A stretch of 64,000 nt of DNA from contig WMCF01000067.1 in assembly GCA_009792885.1 (NCBI GenBank), positions 2,358,279-2,422,278 of the forward strand, given 5' to 3'. Within the stretch, counting starts at the first letter, position 1; each line of letters begins with the position of its first letter. A model generated the notes under the pieces. The model saw nothing but the letters and a program-made list of their open reading frames with translations. It had not been told where the DNA came from and made no database searches. The DNA is from Eremophila alpestris peregrina (Eukaryota > Chordata > Aves > Passeriformes > Alaudidae). Shown here one piece after another: positions 32,244 to 43,428 of this stretch. The position numbers and the translations under genes are program-made.

Positions 32244-35200
32244 TTCTCCAGCTGCAGATCCCACTTTTCTTTGCTGCCTTGGCCTCTTCCAACCCATCCC
32301 TTCTCCCCCAGTGGTGGGAACTGGGGATATTGATGTTGGAAACACCAGGAACACCCTGGGCTACACAACTCCACCTTTTCATTCCCTGCCTGCTGCTCCA
32401 GAACTCCAGCTGCTCCTGGAAGCTGCTCGAGCTTCTCCTGGCATCAGTCTTGGAGTCTTCACAATTTTTTGGTTGGAAACATCAACACAATTCCCGGGAT
32501 CTGCTCTTTTTTAAGAGGGTGGGAAAATATAATCCAGAGGAGAAGGAAAAAGCCAAATTGTGTGGGATCAGCAGAACATCCCAGACCAGGCTGAAATGTC
32601 TCCGTTCTTCCCATCCCTGTCCCCACTCAGAACCAGGAAAAGGGGGTTAAAGAGCAATAAATTGGGTGCAGAATGTGAGAAACCAGCTCTGCTCCGGATT
32701 TTCCTGCTCTCTGCACAGTCCCTCCCTCCTCTCTTCCCACTAGAACCAGGAAAAGGGGGTTAAAGAGCAGTAAATTGGGTGTAGAATGTGAGAAACCAGC
32801 TCTGCTCCGGGTTTTCCTGCTCTCAGCACAGTCCCTCCCTCCTCTCTCCCCACAGTTCTCTGGGCTGGTGGGGCCAAACCCAGGAGATCCCCAGTGTTCC
32901 AGGACCACCCTGGCTCACCCCTGGAGGGGACACAGGCTCTGTCCCCAGCACAGGGACATCAGGCTGAGGGTGGCACTCAGCTCTTCCAGCTCAGCCCTGG
33001 GCAGGGAGGCAGCAGCAGGAACATGGGAAATATCCTGCCTACAACAGCAGCTGGAAGTGCCCCAGCAGCAGCCTCCCTCCAGGTGTTCCCTGGGAAAGGA
33101 GGAGCAGGATTTGCCCAGATTGCCTCCTCCTGAAGGAGGAGAGGTTTGAAGGTTCAAAAGGAATTGGAATATTCCCATTAAAACAGGAATTTTTTCTGGA
33201 CCAAGTTTGCCAAGACTGGGCTCTCATCGCTGCCTTACTCCATCACAACCCTCCTCATCCTCACTCACTCCTCCCCCCCTCTGCTGACTACACCAATTCT
33301 CATGGAAAACAGGGAATTCTTGGTCTGTCAGTGCCCCAGGAAAGCCGGGCCCTGTGGGGGCACTGGCTCTGGGAGTGTCCCTTTGTGGGGCTCTCCATGG
33401 AGCAGCCTCTGGAGCCATTCAGGGTGTTCAGGGACACCCTGAACCCATCCCAGATCTCCACACTTTTATCCAAAAGCACTCCCTGGGGGAGCCCACACTG
33501 CCAGGTTAGGAAATAACAGCATTAATTGAAAATTAAGAACTCATTGCTTGAAAACTGACAGTGTTCAAGGATTGCCACCGACAGCAAAAATGCATCCAAA
33601 GGGATTTTTGAACAAGATCTGATCCCCCCAAATCTGCCTCAGGATAATCCTTCAGCACACACAGAGTATGATCTGGCAACAATAATGATAATTTAAAATG
33701 ATAAAAATAATGATCAATAAAACATAAAGTGTGTGCTCAGCAAGGGGTGGTAACTCTGGGATGGAGGGGAGGTGTTAATTAGAATTAGGTTAAAATGACC
33801 CAAATTCATTCCTCCCTCGTGTGAGAGCTGCCCTGAGGTTCATCAGCTCCAAGGTCCCATGGAATTCCCCTCCTGCAGGGATTTCAGAGCCTGGCCTGGC
33901 ATCCCCCCTCTGCTCCCCCTCGGGAGAGTTCCAGGCTGCAGATTGTGTTTGTAGGGAATTATCATGGATTAGGTTTTGGGGATGCCAACCCCATTCCATC
34001 CAGGGAGCAGCAGCTCCATTTCCCCCTGGAATTCCTGCGCCATTAAAACTTCAGGTAAAATGTGAATTAGTTTCCCAGTTTTCCCTCATTTTTCCCAGGG
34101 CAGAGCTGCCCCAGCCAGGCCCCTGGAGCTGCCTGCCCACGGACCCCAGAGGAGCTGGAACCCCCACAGCCCCAGAGCTCAGGGGTTTGCTGCACCTTTG
34201 ATGCCCTGAACGAGCCGGGGATGCCTCAGACACATCGTTAGGAGGAAATAAAAGGCCAGGGCGGGTTGTTTTTCTCAAGGATGAGCCCTGCAGCTCCCAC
34301 GCTGCTCCAGCAGAGGTTTTCCAGCGTTAACAAGACTTTGGGGATGTGGTGGCCCTGGAATCGCGCTGTGGGCAGGGGTTAAGTGCAGGGGGCAGCAGCA
34401 GGAGGGGGTTGTGCTCACGGGGTGCCAGGGCTCTCCTCTGAAGGGGATCTCAGGGTCTGGCAGCAGCTGCCCGAAGGGCAAAGCCTGGGGTGGAAGTTGT
34501 GGGAAGGGAGGAGGGGGGGAGGATGCAGAGAGCAAGGGAAAGTTTCCCTCACGGACAGTCTGGAACTCTGCAGGCACCTCCTGAAGCCGAGAACTGAGGC
34601 CAAAAGGCGTTTCTGGAGCTGGTGGGAGCACAGGGGTTGGGACTGTGCTGCCAGGAGGGTGCAAATCCCTGCTCCAGACCTTCCAGCACAGGTGGATCCT
34701 CTGTGGAGAGGGGAGGACAGATGAGCCCTGTCCAGCAGCGAGGATGGGCAGGGAGGGGGCAGCCTGAGCCCTGCCAGAGCTCCAGGACAAGGATCTCATT
34801 CCCTCAGGACAGAAATCCCTGTAGTACCCCTCACCTTGCCTTTGGGGAGGGTTTTCATCCCCTTTTCCCTGGGCTGGCACGGAGCTGGGAGTGCCCTGCC
34901 TCCCCCTGGCCCCCCGAGCACCATTCCCAGCACTGCTCCCTCCCTCCACCGGCAGGACAGGAATGGCACTGGGAGAACTGGGAATGAACAAACCCGACCT
35001 TTCAGCAGGGCACAACACCCCAGAGCCTCAGCCAGGGGGAGAGGACACAGGGTTTGCAGTAGGTCCTGATACCCAGAGTGTCCCTGGAGATTCCCCCCAC
35101 CCCATTCCCATTTCCCCTCTCTCCGTGTTTGTTTGCTTGGCCATCCAGGCTTGCAGCAGCAGCGGGGTCTGGCAGCCCAAAACTTCCCCTGGGGAAGAAG

Positions 35201-35991
35201 TTCTGGCATCCAGCAGCCAAGTCAGGAGACTCTGGAAAGTTGCTCCGAGCCTGTCTCATCTCAGGGCTTGACATATCGCTGCTGTCCATTTCCCTTCCCA
35301 AGGAAATCTGATTTGTTCCAAAGTTTATAGTTTCAGTGACCTAATCCCAGCATAGTTGTTCCTGTTTGCCTTTAATTTACTGCCGCAGCTTGTATTAATT
35401 GATGGATTGCAGAGGGTTTGAGCCAAGCTAATTGTTTTAGGAACAGAAAAAAAGGAGAAAGAAAGGGAGATGTGAGGTCCCTTAGTGGATTACGGCGGGA
35501 TTCGGAGGGGGAAGCAGCAGCCACCAGGAAAAAGCTCCAAACAGGAGCAACTGTCTGGAGAGGTGGAGGCTCTCCTGCAGCCACAAATAACTTCCCTGGG
35601 ATGACCTCGGGGTGGGAGAGGAGGGCTGGGATGGTTCCTGTGCTTCAGCCCTCTGGCACTGCCCTCACCCTGGAGGAGCTGCTCCTGTCCCTGCGTGGTG
35701 CTGGGGACCAGGGGAGCTCCCTGAGCCCAGGGAAAAGGGAAATGCCACCCATCATCCAGCAGGGATGATCCAGGGAAGCACAGGCTGCTCTGAGGAGGGG
35801 ATGGAGCAAAGCCTCCAGGGAGGATCCTATCCGTGATGGATGTGGGAGTCCCTGGGAGCTGCCAGCAGGGATTTATCAGGTGTAAATCACGGCCAGTGGC
35901 CCTGATCTCTTCCCAGGAGAGGGCACAGGCTCTGTGGATCAGTAACAGCAGCTCAGGCCTGGCTTTAGCAAGGGCTTTACAGTCCTGTGGA
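32244..35991. other. Intergenic; no coding gene seen
   Basis: Apart from the 113-bp duplication at 32.6 kb, this stretch contains an AT-rich segment at 33.5-33.8 kb, with runs of ATAATGATAA type, and a non-repetitive AT-rich stretch at 35.32-35.45 kb. The latter, with TTTAATTTACTGCCGC and TATTAATTGATGG, resembles conserved non-coding DNA. No conserved protein was recognised in any frame. Confidence 0.5.
32629..32853. repeat. Tandem duplication of a 113-bp unit
   Basis: Two direct copies (32629-32741 and 32742-about 32853) start AGAACCAGGAAAAGGGGG and share GAATGTGAGAAACCAGCTCT and CAGTCCCTCCCTCCTCTC, with only a few base differences. Each copy ends with a pyrimidine tract and an AG, like a plus-strand splice acceptor, though nothing else supports an exon. 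Confidence 0.93.
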
Positions 35992-36152
35992 ATCAGAGAA
36001 TGGAATCATGGAATGGTTTGGGTTGGAAAGGACTCTTAAAGCCCATCCCATTCCTGCCCTGCCATGGCCAGGGACACCTTCCACTATCCCAGGCTGCTCC
36101 AAGCCCTGTCCAGCCTGGCCTTGGACACTGCCAGGGGTGCAGAAGCCACATC
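35992..36152 (-). mobile_element. CR1 LINE 3' end, about 160 bp
   Basis: The plus strand shows GGAATCATGGAATGGTTTGG, GTTGGAAAGGACTCTTAAAG, CTGCCATGGCCAGGGACACC and CCAGCCTGGCCTTGGACACT, the reverse complement of a CR1 3' terminus that still keeps part of the terminal 8-bp repeat. It is 5'-truncated after the GTGTCCAAGG block. Confidence 0.93.
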
Positions 36153-36559
36153 TCACCAAGCTCATCCTAAAAAAGTCTTCCTTGTGTCTCATCCAAATCA
36201 ACCCTCTCCCAGTTTAACGGGTCCAGCCCCACGGAATCCTGGGAAAAGGGAGGATTTGGGATCTCCTCTGCCCTCCCTCATTTCCTAACCCATCCCTTCC
36301 ACCCGTCCTCCATCTCCCCCAGGAGAACCAAAGCAGAAGCAAACCAGGGACCTCTTCAGGCAGCAGAGAATCCTTTTGGAAATAGGGGTGCAAGGAGGGG
36401 ACACTCCCAGAGGAAATCCCAGCTCCCAGGAGTCCCCAACACCCTCTGAACCACAGCACCACCTCGGTATTGGAGTTCTCCAAGTAAGGAACACTCTCCT
36501 GGCTGTTTCCCTGGCCAAACCCCCCCTTCTCCATAAATCAGCCCAGGCTCTTTCAGCAC

Positions 36560-36970
36560 GGCTCTCGCAGAGAGGTTGATTTATTCAGGAGCAACACAGG
36601 GAGTTTCCACATTCACACTAATTGCTCTCCCAAATTACTTAATAGTTGAAATTGCAGTCCTCTCTTTGGAAATCATCTCAGACAGCTCAATAAAAAACTA
36701 TCAGCGGAGAGACAACTGCAAATTGATAAAGTCTTTGAGACGAGGGTAATATCATTGTTGTCTGGCAAATTTATTCATCTGCAGCCCGAGCGAGGAGGAT
36801 AAACAGCCTCGCTCGGTGAGGAAGACACCGCCCGCTACCGAGTTGCTCAATTCTCTCTTCCAGAGCTGCTCTGATTACTCGGAGAGAGAAGAGGCAGCGC
36901 TGCTGAAACCAGGCAGCCACTCCAGCCTTTCCCTCGCCGAGGAGAAACAGAATTTGAAAGGAATAGAATA
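36560..36970. other. Possible conserved non-coding element
   Basis: This segment is AT-rich and non-repetitive, and is rich in homeodomain-like (CTAATTGC, AATTGATAAAG) and GATA-like (GTTTATCC on the minus strand) motifs. It stands out from the GC-rich, repeat-rich surroundings. Conservation is inferred from texture only. Confidence 0.35.
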
Positions 36971-37330
36971 ATAATTATAATAAAAATAACAACACAAGTG
37001 CTTGTGCTGCTTCTGGCTGGAGGCAGGGGCTGCTGCTGCCCTCGGGGGGTGTGGATTCGGGAGCTGGCTGCTGGCCACGGAGCTCCCGCGGGGTTGAAAT
37101 TGTCACTCGGGAGGGAAGGGGAAAACTTGTTTCATTTTGGCCGTTTCCCAATTTCCCGGTCGCTCCGGGGGCGGGAGGTGCCGCCAGGGGAGGGGAGGGC
37201 AAGGGAGGGCAGAGGGGAGGTTTGGGGGGCGAGGGGAGAGCAGGAGATGTGCGAGGCTCCTGCTGGGGCCCCACCGAGGGGCAGCACCAAGCGAGTGGGT
37301 GCTGAGGGGGGAGCAGGTGGTGCTGAGCAG

Positions 37331-37592
37331 GAGCATCTCCTCTGCCGAGCGAGAATTGGGGCTCTCCCGGTCTGGGAGCATCTCCTCTGCCGAGAGAGGA
37401 TTTGGGGCTCTCCCGGTCCGGGAGCATCTCCTCTGCCGAGAGAGGATTTGGGGCTCTCCCGGTCCGGGAACATCTCCTCTTCCGGGAGAGGATTTGGGGC
37501 TCTCCGGGTCTGGGAGCATCTCCTCTGCCGAGAGAGGATTTGGGGCTCTCCCGGTCTGGGAGCATCTCCTCTGCCGCGGGATCTCGGGGCAG
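37331..37592. repeat. Minisatellite, about 5.7 units of 46 bp
   Basis: Units begin at 37331, 37376, 37422, 37468, 37514 and 37560. The core is GAGCATCTCCTCTGCCGAGA, then GAGGATTTGGGG and CTCTCCCGGTCTGG. The first unit is 45 bp, the next four are 46 bp, and the last is partial. Each unit holds several CpG sites. It sits beside a CpG-rich region that continues to 38.7 kb. Confidence 0.96.
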
Positions 37593-38720
37593 GCTGGAGC
37601 CCAGGAAGGACCCCAGCACCAGGGTCCCCATCCCGGGGTGGCCCCACAGGCTGGCAGTGACAGCCGAGCCCATGGCACAGCCTCCTGCCCTCCCGGGGGC
37701 AAAAAACGCGGCTCCTTTCTGCTGGTTTTAAATCCATTTCTGGGAGGTTTGGCGGGAGGGGGGTGGGAGAACAGGGTCGTTGTCACCACTGACCGATGAG
37801 CAGCGGTTCAGAGACACAAACTTCTCCCCCTCCCACCCCCAGCTCAGGGCATCCCACCAGGAACAGCAACGACGGGTTGGGCACGGGGCTGAAACGCAAA
37901 ATACTCAACGGAGAGGCCCCAAACCTCTCGTTTTTTTCCCCAGAGAGCAGCGTGGGAGCGAGGGGGTTACGAGGAGCCGCTGCCCAGCACGGCGCCGGGA
38001 GCCACAGGGATCTGAGAGCCAGCCCGGCCGATGGCTGCCATCTGCTCCTGGCACCTCGTGTCACTGCCGGAGCCCGGCAGCGGGCAGGGAACAATCCCAA
38101 AGCCCAGCCAGCCCAAAACTGCCCCGGCCCCTGAGCCCTCGCCGGGGGCAGCGGGACAGGGAGCGGGGAGATGCCGCAGCAGCTGCCACACGGCCCGGCG
38201 GGGACACGCGGTGACACATCCCAGCTGCTGGAGCCCTCCGGGTGCTCAAAGAGCTGTGAAAGCTTCGCAGCCAGAGCCCTGTCCCCCTGTCCTTTGGGGT
38301 GGCCGGGGACAGGGAGACAGCGGGAGGGTGAGGAGGAGGCTCATGAAGCTTCTCCTCACTTCTGGCACCTAAGGGTGCCCCAGGAGCAGCAATTCCCTGC
38401 AGGAGCCCCGGCTCCGGTGTCCCGATGGCCGGGGGAGCTGTCGGGGCTCAGGGGAGGGGCGAGTGCCACTTTAAAGGGCACCCGCGGCTTTGATGCCACC
38501 CCCGGCGCTGGAAGAGCAGCTCGGAGATGCATCCCCGTCCCTCCGGGAAGGCGTCCAAGGGAACCGGCTGGGTAGAGCGGGCGATGGAAGCGAGGGACGG
38601 GCGAGCGGCGGTCGGAGCCCCGGTGCCGGGGTGACCTCGGAGCCGCGGGGGAGCGCGGCCGCGTTTCCTGACCCACATCCCAACCCCCCCTCGGGGCTCG
38701 GGGAAAGAAAAACCCTTTAA
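37593..38720. other. GC-rich, CpG-containing intergenic stretch
   Basis: CpG-dense patches occur at about 37.95-38.25 and 38.40-38.68 kb. Several overlapping open frames exist in all phases, as expected for GC-rich DNA with few stop codons. None shows a recognised domain. It may be a weak CpG island. Confidence 0.5.
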
Positions 38721-38724
38721 AAAA

Positions 38725-39010
38725 ATAAATAAAAAGAAGTCTCATTCATCATTCAGCCTCTGTTTGTTTTCTGCACTCCGCTAAGCTCAAACAAGCAAAA
38801 CAGATTAGCTGGGCTCATTTGTTTCCGACTTAATTACACCTCTTCGGTGCTGATGTAATATTTCAAGATTTGGGTTGCTAAGGCTGAAAATCCACCTGCC
38901 CCCCTCCCACACCCACCTTGGCTTTTCATTCCCATCATGAAAAAGCCCAGATGGGGAATTTTTTTCCGAAAAAACTCCTCTAATTATTGAGGAATTCAAG
39001 GCTGTGAATG
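38725..39010. other. Possible conserved non-coding element
   Basis: An AT-rich, non-repetitive block between GC-rich flanks, with ACAGATTAGCTGGG, GACTTAATTACACC and TGATGTAATATTTC. These resemble homeodomain and C/EBP-type sites. Function and conservation are not shown. Confidence 0.35.
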
Positions 39011-39689
39011 CAGAAGCTGCCAGCGAGCGCTCAGGTTGTCAGAAGCAGATGGACGCCAGCTCCAGCTTTTGATCACAGGCTCGGAACCCCTCCCCAAAGC
39101 AACAGCGAGAAGGGGGGGAAGGACCCCGCATCTGCAGCCGCACGCGGCCGCGGATAACTTTAGTCATCCCCCTCCCTCTCCAGCGTTGCTTTGGCATCAA
39201 CAGGACTTCCCAGGAAGCCGGAGCAGCTGCGGTGCCGACGCAGTTTGCAGGATGAGCTGCGCGCTGGAGGAAGGAGCGCACGCCTCCCCGCAGGAGCTGC
39301 TTCCCTTCCCTTCGGATGCTTCTCCTTCTCCCTTCCCCACAGGCGCACCCCACGGCTCCGCAGGTGCCCAAAATCTGCTGTGCCTGACCCGAGGCAGAGC
39401 ACGGCCCTCCCAACCCAGGCGCGGAGGAGGAGCTGAAGGTCCCCCAGGTGGAGGAAGGAGCACCTGGGAGGGTTTTTTAGGCTGTCAGTGCCTAAAAGGG
39501 TCCCGCAGAGCCCCCAGGCAGGAGGGAGCTGCCGACAGCACCCCCAGCCCACCCTGCCGGGGCCAAAGGTGTGCCCAAGGCGCGGAACAAGTGGAGCCGG
39601 CAGACGGCTGGAGATTGGGAACGATCCCTCTGTGATTCCCAGCAGGAATCCCAACAGACCCCCCCCGATCCCATCCCGAACAAATCACT
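39011..39689. other. Intergenic; no gene seen
   Basis: GC-rich sequence between the possible non-coding element and the CpG island. Open frames of up to about 200 codons have no conserved motif. Confidence 0.5.
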
Positions 39690-40330
39690 CCTGAAAAACT
39701 GCAACTCCCGCTTCGGTGGCGACCAGAGACATTCCCACCCTGCGGGCAGCGCAGAGCCACCCTGAGCCACCTCCCCGGAGTGTCCCCGCCGCCCCCAGCC
39801 TTACTCGTGTCCGGGGGAGCCGCCGAGAGGCCGCCGGGCACCGCGCCCCGCTCGCCCCCGCCGCAGCTGCCGCTTGGCCGGGGCCCCGCTCCCCCCGCCC
39901 CGGGCCTCGGGCCCGCAAGGAAGAGCGAACAAAAGGCACACACCGAGGCCATGGCTCGTCCAGAGGCAGGGGCTGGCCGGAGCCGGGGAAGGAGGCGCTG
40001 GGCAGCGGCAGGAAAAGGGCTCAGCCGGAGCTGGAGCTGCGGGAGGGCTGCGAGAGCCGTGCCCAGCCCCGCTGCGCCGTCCCCGCCGCCTTTCCCACCG
40101 TGGCATCGCCCCTCAGCGGGTCCGGCAGTGTCCTTGTCCCCTCGCCAGCTCATGCCCAGGACCCACCGTGCTCATCGCTCCAGCCAGGACGGTCCCTGTG
40201 GCTCGCCGGGGTTGGGATAGGGAAGATCGCGGTGGTTTTGGGTGACCGGAATGCCCGCCGGGCACTGGGCACTGGCACCGGCCCCTGGGCACCTGGCACC
40301 GGCCGCAGCCCCCGCAGCCACTTGGGTTAT
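39690..40330. promoter_or_regulatory. CpG island, unassigned
   Basis: About 600 bp of high GC and CpG density, strongest at 39780-39920. On the minus strand a good splice donor (ACGA|GTAAGG, with GT at 39804-39803) lies in it, so it could hold an alternative NOS1 leader exon or the start of an unannotated transcript. No TATA box is obvious. It lies about 27 kb upstream of the NOS1 start codon and about 8 kb beyond the probable KSR2 end. Confidence 0.5.
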
Positions 40331-41707
40331 TCAGTAACTTTTTATCTCTCCCGGCTGGAAGCTGCTCCACGCCTGCCTAGGCAGGACTTGCAGCTGATTT
40401 TTGGATGTTTAGGGCGGCTGCGGCTGCCCGGGCGGGGCCGGCAAGGAGGGCGAGGATGGGAGAAGTTGCCTTGAGCTCCAAACATCCAACTCGTGGGAAA
40501 AGCAAGAAGAGCCCAGCAACCCCTCAGGGCCACGGGGGATCAGGACCCTTCCCCAAAATGCTTTTCCCAAAGGTGCAGAGGTTGGAAAAGGGCGTTTCCA
40601 CCCCACGGCCGGGCCAAGAACGGCTCGTTCTGCCCTAAACCAAAGGAATTTTATCCATCTCTAAGGGGAGGTTGAATTTTTAACCCGCTCCCAGAGGAGC
40701 AGGCAAGGAGCTCCTGTCCTTGGCGGCAGTGGGGTTTTGTTTGAGGTTGATCAGGAGATAACAGAGCTCTCCGGGTGTTTGGAAGAGTTTCCCATTGATT
40801 TTCTCAGCTCCAAAGGGGAGGGACAGCAGAAAGGCACATCCAGGCTCCTCAGCACAACCTCAGCCCCTGTGTGCTGCAAAGTCAGGCGTGCCCGGACAAC
40901 GAGGAGGCATCCGAGGGCTGCTGTGTTAATTAAAGGAGCCCTTGGAGATTAAATCATCTCCAGGCCCCACTGTCCCTGTCCCCTCCGATTGTCCCATCAG
41001 CATCCACCCAGCAGGACGAGCTGCACCTCGATTCAATGTCAGGTTCTGCTGCAAAGCCCCTGAACGTGTCCAGAAACAAATTTCTTCTTTAAATGGAAGA
41101 GATTTTAACCCCAATGAGAGCCCTGAGCAGGGGGAAATGAGCTGGACCACCCATCGCACCAACACCAACTCTTGCCCAAAAGCCTCAGATTAACTCTGAG
41201 GAGCCAAACAAAATAAAAACAAAATAAAAACAGTTTTTGAAGTCAGATTGTTGCTGTCAAAACCTCCAGAGCAGGTTCCTCTCATCCTCCCCATCCCGAG
41301 GTGACTCGGAGACAGCTCCTGAGGGCAGGAACCCTCTGTGCCCTCACTCCAAACTCCACTTTTATCCATCTGGCAGCCATTTAATCCAGCATTTCCCCTT
41401 CCCAAAACCAGAATCCATCCCTGCTGTTCTGTCCCTGGGCCATTTAACCAACAAATCTCCATGGGAGGGATTTTGGAGCAGCCACCTCCCAGCAGAGGCA
41501 TCGGGACAGTTCAGTGCTGCTGAGCCCCCAGTCGTGGCTTCCACATCCCAGATTCCCAGGATCCATTCCCACACACCAGCCAGATCCATGGAAATGGGGA
41601 GGGAGCAGTAGGAAAAGGGGCTGTGACTGATGGACAGGACATTTTTCCACTTTTATAATTGAAATTTTAAGGGGCTTGGACATCTCCAGCAGCACTGGAG
41701 GAAGCGA
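40331..41707. other. Intergenic; no gene seen
   Basis: Ordinary sequence with an AACAAAATAAAAACAAAAT run at about 41207-41233. No coding gene or repeat family was recognised. Confidence 0.5.
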
Positions 41708-41759
41708 TTGGATGGATGGATGGATGGATGGATGGATGGATGGATGGATGGATGGATGC
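41708..41759. repeat. (GGAT)n tetranucleotide microsatellite
   Basis: About 13 uninterrupted copies of the tetranucleotide GGAT. The perfection of the run suggests that it is recently active and likely polymorphic. Confidence 0.97.
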
Positions 41760-42295
41760 CCTGGAGCTCCAGCCAGGCAGAACCAGGCAGCTCCCACCAG
41801 GGAACTTGCTGTTTTTGCAGCCTCCCAAATATTAGAAGGCAAACCCTTTGCCTTTCCCACCTTATTCCCATGACAGGAGTAGTGGATCCACAACAACTCC
41901 CAGCTCCCTGCAGGAGCACATCACAACCTTCCCAGGCACTCATCCCCCAAATTCCCCCCACAACAGGCACCCCAGAGCACATCATCCCACCCAGCAGCAT
42001 CCCAAAGCCCTGGCACAGGGATCCAGACCGGAGCATCCCCTCCCCCAGCACAGCCCAGATCCCACTCACTGCTGCATCCAGGGATGGCTGCAGTGTTGTT
42101 TCCCAGGAAAACCGGTCCCAGGGTGCTCTGTGGGAGGTGTGGGAGCAGCTCCCAGGGCCAGGTGCGTTGTATTTAAGGTGTGGGATTGAGCAGGGATAAT
42201 GAGGCAATCAATCCATTCTCCTTCGGTCTGCGCCCAGCCATGCCCGGGGGCAGAGCCTGGGGAAAGGCACTGGGGGTGTCTGCCCAGCCATGGAG

Positions 42296-42957
42296 CCAGG
42301 AATTCCCTCAGCCAGAAGCAGGGAATTCAAACTACCAGAAAAAAGGAATTCCCTCTGCCAGAGACAAGTAATTCCCATTGCCAGAACCAGGGAATTCTTC
42401 CCACAGCCAGAACCAAGGAATTCAAACTACCAGAAAAAAGGAATTCCCTCAGCCAGAACCAGGGAATTCAAACTACCAGAACAAAGGAATTCCCATTGCC
42501 AGAGACAAGGAATTCCCCACTGCCAAAACCAAGGAATTCCCACTGCCAGAACCCAAGCCAGAACCCAAGGAATTCCTACTGCCAGAACCCAAGAAATTCT
42601 TCCCATTACCAGAACCAGGGAATTCAAACTACCAGAATCAGGGAATTCCCACTGCCAGGACCCAGCAATTCCCATTGCCAGAACCTTTGCCTTCCCAGCT
42701 CTCCGGAGCCTCCCTGCATCCCTGTGGAGATCCATGATGTGCAGGCTGCCCATGCAGATTCCACCCAGCACAGCCACGGTGTAGCTGCTCCCAAAGCATG
42801 GATGCAGTGCTGGAAATGCAAAACGAGCTGGGAAGCAGCCAAATGTTTTGGGTTTGGGGGGTCTCAGGGGCTGATCCCCACGTGGGAGGGATAATTCCAG
42901 CAGCAAATCTCACATGGAAGGGGTGAGCAAGGAGCCACCCCCATCCAGGGAGCTGGG
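42296..42957 (+). repeat. Left arm of a large inverted repeat (GGAATTC array plus unique part)
   Basis: The outer part (42296-42680) is an irregular array of units of about 20-25 bp, each with a GGAATTC core separated by CCAGAACCAA or similar. The inner part (42681-42957) is single-copy-like and is the reverse complement of 43429-43706 with only a few differences. The two arms face each other across about 471 bp. Confidence 0.93.
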
Positions 42958-43428
42958 AATAAGAGTTAAGGGAGGTTGAATCCCAAAAAAGAGCTTGGCC
43001 ATACAGAGGAAGGACCCATCATGCTGAGCATTATCAGCCATGGGATTTACAGGACCAAAAATACCCGAAACCCAATCCAGGGACATCAATCCCAATGTCC
43101 ATGAGCTCAGGAGTGGCCATCTCCCCCTGGTGCAGCGTCACCAGACACAGAGGGACAGCAGGGCCCCAACTGCAGCCAGCAAACCAACCTCTGGAAAAAC
43201 CTCTGGAGAAAAGCAGGTGTTCCTGGAACCAGATTTTCCTCCTCGAGTCCTGCTGTGAGCTCCCAGCACTGCAGCACGGCCGGGGGGAATTCGGCAGGAG
43301 TGATGCAGAAGGAGCTTGGAAAAAATGGGCAAAATGGTTTCCACTTCCCTGCAGCATCCCAGTGCTCCCAGACTGCAATCCCACATGGAATCACTCACTG
43401 CCAGGCTCTGCCCTGCTCCAGCTGCCAG
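42958..43428. other. Spacer between inverted-repeat arms
   Basis: About 471 bp of ordinary sequence that is not itself inverted. No gene or mobile-element signature was recognised in it. It would form the loop if the arms paired. Confidence 0.6.

Noticed and set aside
31336..32514. A long plus-strand frame across the first gap, and similar frames across the second gap.
   Set aside because: Most residues come from N bases; the rest are translations of minisatellite units.
42296..42680. Regularly spaced repeats that superficially resemble a CRISPR array.
   Set aside because: The genome is vertebrate, unit and spacer lengths vary, the 'spacers' are themselves repeats, and no cas genes are present.
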